18,912 bases of DNA from Chloroflexota bacterium (GTDB taxonomy: Bacteria > Chloroflexota > Limnocylindria > Limnocylindrales > CSP1-4), in contig JAJYGO010000161.1 of the NCBI GenBank assembly GCA_021785115.1, positions 1 to 18,912 of the forward strand, read 5' to 3'. Position numbers and translations under genes: made by a program. The notes beneath the pieces are model-generated. The model searched no databases, was not told the origin of the DNA, and saw only the letters and a list, made by a program, of their open reading frames with translations. Shown here one piece after another: positions 15,368 to 18,912 of the stretch. Numbering within the stretch: position 1 is the first letter of the stretch; every line of letters starts with the position of its first letter.

Positions 15368-16302
15368 GCCGACCTCGCCGCTTGCTCCGCCGACCGCAGC
15401 GCGTCCACGTCCTCGCGGCGAGCGTCGCGGCCCCCGTAGGCGACGCCCTCGAACGCCTGGACTGCGGTCGAGACGACCGGATCGAGGCCCGGGAGCGAAC
15501 TCAGAACGGCCCGGCGGCACTCGCCCGCGGTCAGGCCCGGCGCGCCCCGGACGACGCCCCTCGCCGCGAGGGTGGCGACGAGGGATCGGTAGGCGGATCG
15601 AACGGCCGCATGGAGATCCCCGCGTTCCAGATCCTCCCGGGTGCGTCGTCGCCAGTCGACGGTCTCGCGCGGGCGCTCGCCCCGCACGCGCCGGTCGCCC
15701 ACGAGCCCGACGCGGACCTCCTGCCAGGCCCCCGTCCGCCACACGAGGAACCCGAGCGCGGCCAGGGCGAGCAGGCCGAGCCCGAGGAGCGTGAGATCGG
15801 CGGATGGGCCGCGCATCGAGGAGAGGTGGAACATGATCCACGCGACCGAGCCGCCGACGAGCGCATGAAGGCGATCCGAGACAGTCGGCGCGGGAACGAC
15901 GATGCCCCGATAGGCGTGCTGGAGCGCCCCTCGCAGGTCGGCGACGGGGTGCGAGGCCTCCGTCGCGACCGCGAGACGACGCAGCGCCTCGATCCGCTCG
16001 CCCGCGACCGCGAAGTCGGCGCTCCTCCAGCCCCCGAGCGAGGAGAGGATCGGGTCCCGCGAGATGTCGACGGGCCCGCCCGGCAGCTGCACCTCGAGGG
16101 GCAGACCGAGCGAGGTCCGGACCGCGGCGAGGGCCGCTGGCGACGGCCGAGCCGCCCCCGCCCGCGCCAGCGCGAGCGCATGGTTCAGGCGCGCGAGGTA
16201 GCTCGGCAGGGTGATCGGCGACGCCGCGGATGCCAGAGTCGCGCCGCCCACCACGATCGCCGCGACGAGCACGACGCCCGCCACCCGGAGGCTAGACCTC
16301 AT
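15364..16302 (-). CDS. DUF4129-domain membrane protein
   Basis: A 312-residue protein. The N-terminus (MRSSLRVAGVVLVAAIVVGGATLASAASP) looks like a signal peptide or first anchor. A helical extracytoplasmic region of about 150 residues follows, then one or two membrane segments (LTLLGLGLLALAALGFLVW). The C-terminal cytoplasmic part matches DUF4129: REDLERGDLHAAVRSAYRSLVATLAARGVVRGAPGLTAGE. DUF4129 domains often occur beside transglutaminase, DUF58 and MoxR proteins and are of unknown function. ATG 16302 overlaps the upstream gene by 11 bases, indicating one operon. The frame is open further upstream but that sequence belongs to the preceding gene in another frame. Confidence 0.83.
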   Translation of the reverse strand: MRSSLRVAGVVLVAAIVVGGATLASAASPITLPSYLARLNHALALARAGAARPSPAALAAVRTSLGLPLEVQLPGGPVDISRDPILSSLGGWRSADFAVAGERIEALRRLAVATEASHPVADLRGALQHAYRGIVVPAPTVSDRLHALVGGSVAWIMFHLSSMRGPSADLTLLGLGLLALAALGFLVWRTGAWQEVRVGLVGDRRVRGERPRETVDWRRRTREDLERGDLHAAVRSAYRSLVATLAARGVVRGAPGLTAGECRRAVLSSLPGLDPVVSTAVQAFEGVAYGGRDARREDVDALRSAEQAARSA

Positions 16303-17302
16303 CGTGTCGAGCGCCTGCCAGCTCCTGGGCCATGACCGCGAGGTCGAACCCCTCCGTGCGGATGCGCGCATCGAAGTACAGGAGCACGGGAAGCATCGAG
16401 ACGAACGGCGTGGTGAGGACCGCGCTGATGGCCGTTCCCACGCCCTCCGTGAACCACCCGCCACCCAGCAAGCTCGCGAGGATCGTGAACGGGATCCCGA
16501 CGGTGGCACCGACTGCGGACGAGAGGATCCCCCCGACGAGGATGGTCCCGAGGATCTTCCAGAACCGTCTCCGCGTCAGGTTCCAGGACCGGCGGAGCGC
16601 GCGTCGCCCCCTCGTCCCCTCCACCACCACCAGGGTGGTCCCGAACTGGAGGCGAACGAGGATCAGCAGCGAGAGGACCACCAGGGCGGGGACCGTGACG
16701 AGCAGGATCGGAGGGAAGAATCCGCCAGGACCCAAGAGGACGGCGACCGACACCCCCTCGATGAGCGCGACGAGAACGATGACGAGCATGATCGAGGGCA
16801 GGCGGGACACGGCGAACCGGTACGTGCCACGGACCGTTGGCTCCCCGCCCAGGTAGATGTCCGCGGTCGCCCTCGCGAACGCACCGACGACGAAGGGCGA
16901 GATCACGAGGAAGTGGATGAGCGAGAGCCCGCCGATGGCGAAGATCGTCCTTGAGAGCGTGTGCAGGATCGCGGCGCCGGAGGGAATCGCGGGGGGTACC
17001 GAGTGCGACGCGGACGGCACGAGGGTCGTCCCCCCTACGATGCCGACGACTCCCTGTTGCAGGAGCGACCACGGCACGAGCACGAACGCGCCGATCCCCG
17101 CGAGAGCCCGCCAGCGCAGCCTGCACAGGTTGATGGCGGCATCGAGGATCTCGCCGACGCCCATGGGCCGAAGGGGGATCGGCATGCCGCGCTGCCAGGT
17201 GGACGGCGGGACCCACGGAGGAGGGGGCGGCGGCGGGAGCTCGAACGGGGGCGCCCGGTCGTCGGTGGGTGGGGGCCACCCCGCGCCGTCGCCACTCGTC
17301 AA
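16292..17302 (-). CDS. Multi-pass membrane protein of the MoxR/DUF4129 cluster
   Basis: About 336 residues if started at TTG 17302. This rare start is chosen because GAGGGAG lies 5 bases before it and no ATG or GTG is available nearby; ATG 17389 is the alternative, would overlap the upstream gene by 29 bases and adds 29 atypical residues. The N-terminal 45 residues are proline-rich, with eight consecutive prolines (PPPPPPPP) before WVPPSTW, probably a disordered cytoplasmic tail. After IPLRPMGVGEILDAAINLCRLRWRAL come about six membrane segments. The motif LRRSWNLTRRRFWKILGTILVGGIL is typical of glycerophosphodiesterase-membrane-domain-like proteins found in actinobacteria. I do not recognise a specific function. 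It probably forms part of a membrane assembly with its operon neighbours. Confidence 0.75.
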   Translation of the reverse strand: MTSGDGAGWPPPTDDRAPPFELPPPPPPPWVPPSTWQRGMPIPLRPMGVGEILDAAINLCRLRWRALAGIGAFVLVPWSLLQQGVVGIVGGTTLVPSASHSVPPAIPSGAAILHTLSRTIFAIGGLSLIHFLVISPFVVGAFARATADIYLGGEPTVRGTYRFAVSRLPSIMLVIVLVALIEGVSVAVLLGPGGFFPPILLVTVPALVVLSLLILVRLQFGTTLVVVEGTRGRRALRRSWNLTRRRFWKILGTILVGGILSSAVGATVGIPFTILASLLGGGWFTEGVGTAISAVLTTPFVSMLPVLLYFDARIRTEGFDLAVMAQELAGARHDEV

Positions 17303-17360
17303 CCCGGCTCCCTCGCGACCTCGGCGGTGCCCGCGGGCATCACGGTGCGAACTACGCGAA

Positions 17361-18812
17361 CTATAAGGGTCGGCGGGAGGCTGCCGCAACGGGCGCGGCC
17401 CTGCGGACTCCCCCTCCGCGCTGGCCCCGGCGGGCGACCCCGCATGACGCCACCAGGTCGGCGAGGATCCGGTCCGCTTCGGCCGAGTCCCGATCGCGGA
17501 TGGCCGCGTGGACGTTGCCGCCGGCGGTGTCCAGGTGGATCGTCGCCAGGCGCAGCCACCGCTGCAGAGGGCCCTGGACGCGACGTAGGCTCTGGACCTT
17601 GGCCAGCGGCACCCAGGCGGTGACGCGGGCGACCCGTCCCGATGTGGTGAGGGCGCAGGTCTCCGTCCGCCCCCACGACAGATAGTGGTAGCGCAGCGGT
17701 GTCTTCAGTCGTGCTCGAGTTGGCGCCGGGCTCCGATCGCCCGGCGCGCCGGGTACGAGCCACTCGAGCAGCCGGCGAGCCTCCGCGGAGGTACCGACGG
17801 GCAGAACCGCCCGCAGCGAGCGGCTCTGGGAGCGGCTCTCTCCCTCGCTGCGGTGTCGCCCGGCGACGTCCACCTCCACCCGACGCCAGCCGAAGGGGCG
17901 CCAGAGCAGGGGTTCGACCATTCGCACCGCCTGCACGCGACCACGGGGGATCGTCTCCGCCGTCGTCTCGACGAGCCCGGCACGCAGCCGTAGCCCGTCC
18001 GGAGCATCGGCGACGGTGAGGCGGTAGAACCCGTTGAAGCGGTGCCACACGACGCCGAGCAGGGTGATGAGGATGCCCGCCGTCCCCGCGCTGATCGCCA
18101 CGCCGGTGGCGGCCGAGGCACGCACTGCAGCGACGATCAGCGCCACCGCCAGCACCCCGACCGTCAGTCCAAGGCGGCTGAGAAGGATTGATCCGATCAG
18201 GCGCCCCACTGGCAGCCTGACCACGACCGTCTCGGGTGGCGAGGGGGTGTCCCCTGCCATGCCGTGGGCCAGTGCCAGGAGCCGCGCCCGGAGGAGGTCT
18301 GCCTCGTGGACGGTCAGGTAGGCCAGGCGACCGGAGCCACCGGCCGAGCCGGCCATGCGGAGCCGCAGCTCTGCGAGCCCGAGGACGCGGGCCAGGGCAG
18401 GGCGCACCGTGTCGATCGCCTGGATCTGCACCAGGGGAAACCGCAGAGACCGTCGCCGGACCAGCCCGGTCTCGATCCGAAGGGTGCCGTCTTCGATGCG
18501 CCATCGGGTGACCCACCACGAGACCACGCCGAGCCCGAGGAGGACTGCGGCGATGGCCGGATCGACGATCGACCGGTCGCTCGGGCTGCCCCGGCCGCCA
18601 AGGAACAGCCTTGGGGCCGACACGGCGGCGAGCGGAACGAGGACCCGCGCAGCCCGGACCACCGGGGAGAACGGGTGAAGGCGATGCCAGCCGCCGGTCT
18701 GGTGCCGATCCAGCCCGTCGGCGACGTTCCGGATGTCGACGGGGTCGGTCCGACCGGCGACCCTGTCGGAGGCGGTTGGCTCCGCCTGGCCTCCCTCGCG
18801 GTCGACGCTCAC
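17361..18812 (-). CDS. Bacterial PH-domain (bPH2/DUF304) membrane protein, YdbT-like
   Basis: About 483 residues from GTG 18812. Two N-terminal hydrophobic segments (VVRAARVLVPLAAVS and IVDPAIAAVLLGLGVVSWWV) precede a first bPH2 domain (TRWRIEDGTLRIETGLVRRRSLRFPLVQIQAID). A second hydrophobic pair lies near residue 215-260, then a second domain (FYRLTVADAPDGLRLRAGL...IPRGRVQAVRMVEPLLWRPFGW). A third domain follows (YHYLSWGRTETCALTTSGRVARVTAWVPLAKVQSLR). Three domains and paired membrane segments match the YdbT-like architecture; the function is unknown. It is the first gene of the minus-strand operon seen here. GTG 18860 could start it instead; neither start has a strong ribosome binding site. 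The C-terminal 25 residues are Arg/Gly/Ala-rich and may be poorly conserved. A smaller PH-domain (YdbS-like) partner may lie beyond the window. Confidence 0.8.
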   Translation of the reverse strand: MSVDREGGQAEPTASDRVAGRTDPVDIRNVADGLDRHQTGGWHRLHPFSPVVRAARVLVPLAAVSAPRLFLGGRGSPSDRSIVDPAIAAVLLGLGVVSWWVTRWRIEDGTLRIETGLVRRRSLRFPLVQIQAIDTVRPALARVLGLAELRLRMAGSAGGSGRLAYLTVHEADLLRARLLALAHGMAGDTPSPPETVVVRLPVGRLIGSILLSRLGLTVGVLAVALIVAAVRASAATGVAISAGTAGILITLLGVVWHRFNGFYRLTVADAPDGLRLRAGLVETTAETIPRGRVQAVRMVEPLLWRPFGWRRVEVDVAGRHRSEGESRSQSRSLRAVLPVGTSAEARRLLEWLVPGAPGDRSPAPTRARLKTPLRYHYLSWGRTETCALTTSGRVARVTAWVPLAKVQSLRRVQGPLQRWLRLATIHLDTAGGNVHAAIRDRDSAEADRILADLVASCGVARRGQRGGGVRRAAPVAAASRRPL

Positions 18813-18912
18813 TGGTGCACCATGCCTAGGTCGGTGATCGCGGATCGATTGCCGATGCACCCGAGGTGCCGTTGGGTTACCGCCCTGCTCGCTTGACGGT
18901 TTTGACGTCCAC

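Noticed and set aside
18893..18907. Two TTGACG copies 9 bp apart at the right edge as a -35 element or operator
   Set aside because: The window ends at 18912, so no -10 or target gene can be seen, and a repeat of 6 bases is weak evidence.

Overview
The window is high-GC bacterial DNA, densely coded, with many GTG starts and 4-bp stop/start overlaps. The gene content looks actinobacterial: a MoxR/DUF58/DUF4350/DUF4129/RDD/SpoIIM membrane cluster lies beside a corrinoid methyltransferase operon. I cannot fix the genus; an uncultured actinobacterium (for example a Thermoleophilia-like lineage) is a guess. No tRNA, rRNA, CRISPR array, insertion sequence or phage gene was seen.

Left half (1-10267, all + strand): a C1-demethylation locus. 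It opens with the 3' part of an APC-type amino acid/amine permease, then a perfect 36-bp palindrome. Next come an aldehyde dehydrogenase and a non-pyrrolysine MttB-superfamily methyltransferase. A 151-bp gap carries a plausible promoter and two tandem operator-like palindromes. They precede an IclR regulator and a tightly packed run: corrinoid protein, MetV-like cysteine-rich protein, MetF-type methylenetetrahydrofolate reductase, methyl-corrinoid:tetrahydrofolate methyltransferase, [2Fe-2S]/ASKHA corrinoid activator, and a DUF1638 protein. Read together: a methylated, probably quaternary, amine is imported. MttB moves a methyl to the cobalt of the corrinoid protein. The pterin-binding enzyme passes it to tetrahydrofolate, and MetV/MetF can oxidise methyl- to methylene-tetrahydrofolate. 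The activator repairs cobalt that has been oxidised to Co(II). The substrate is not determined.

Right half (10311-18860): a conserved but poorly understood membrane cluster. An RDD protein (-) and a SpoIIM-like protein (+) diverge with only 14 bp between their starts. A minus-strand operon follows: PH-domain (YdbT-like) protein, multi-pass membrane protein, DUF4129 protein, DUF4350 protein, MoxR AAA+ ATPase, DUF58 (von Willebrand A-like) protein. MoxR and DUF58 are joined in one reading frame here because one base appears to be missing near the end of moxR. A hairpin between the convergent DUF1638 and RDD genes separates the two halves.

No stretch over about 150 bases lacks a gene, except the 52 bases at the right edge that run off the window.
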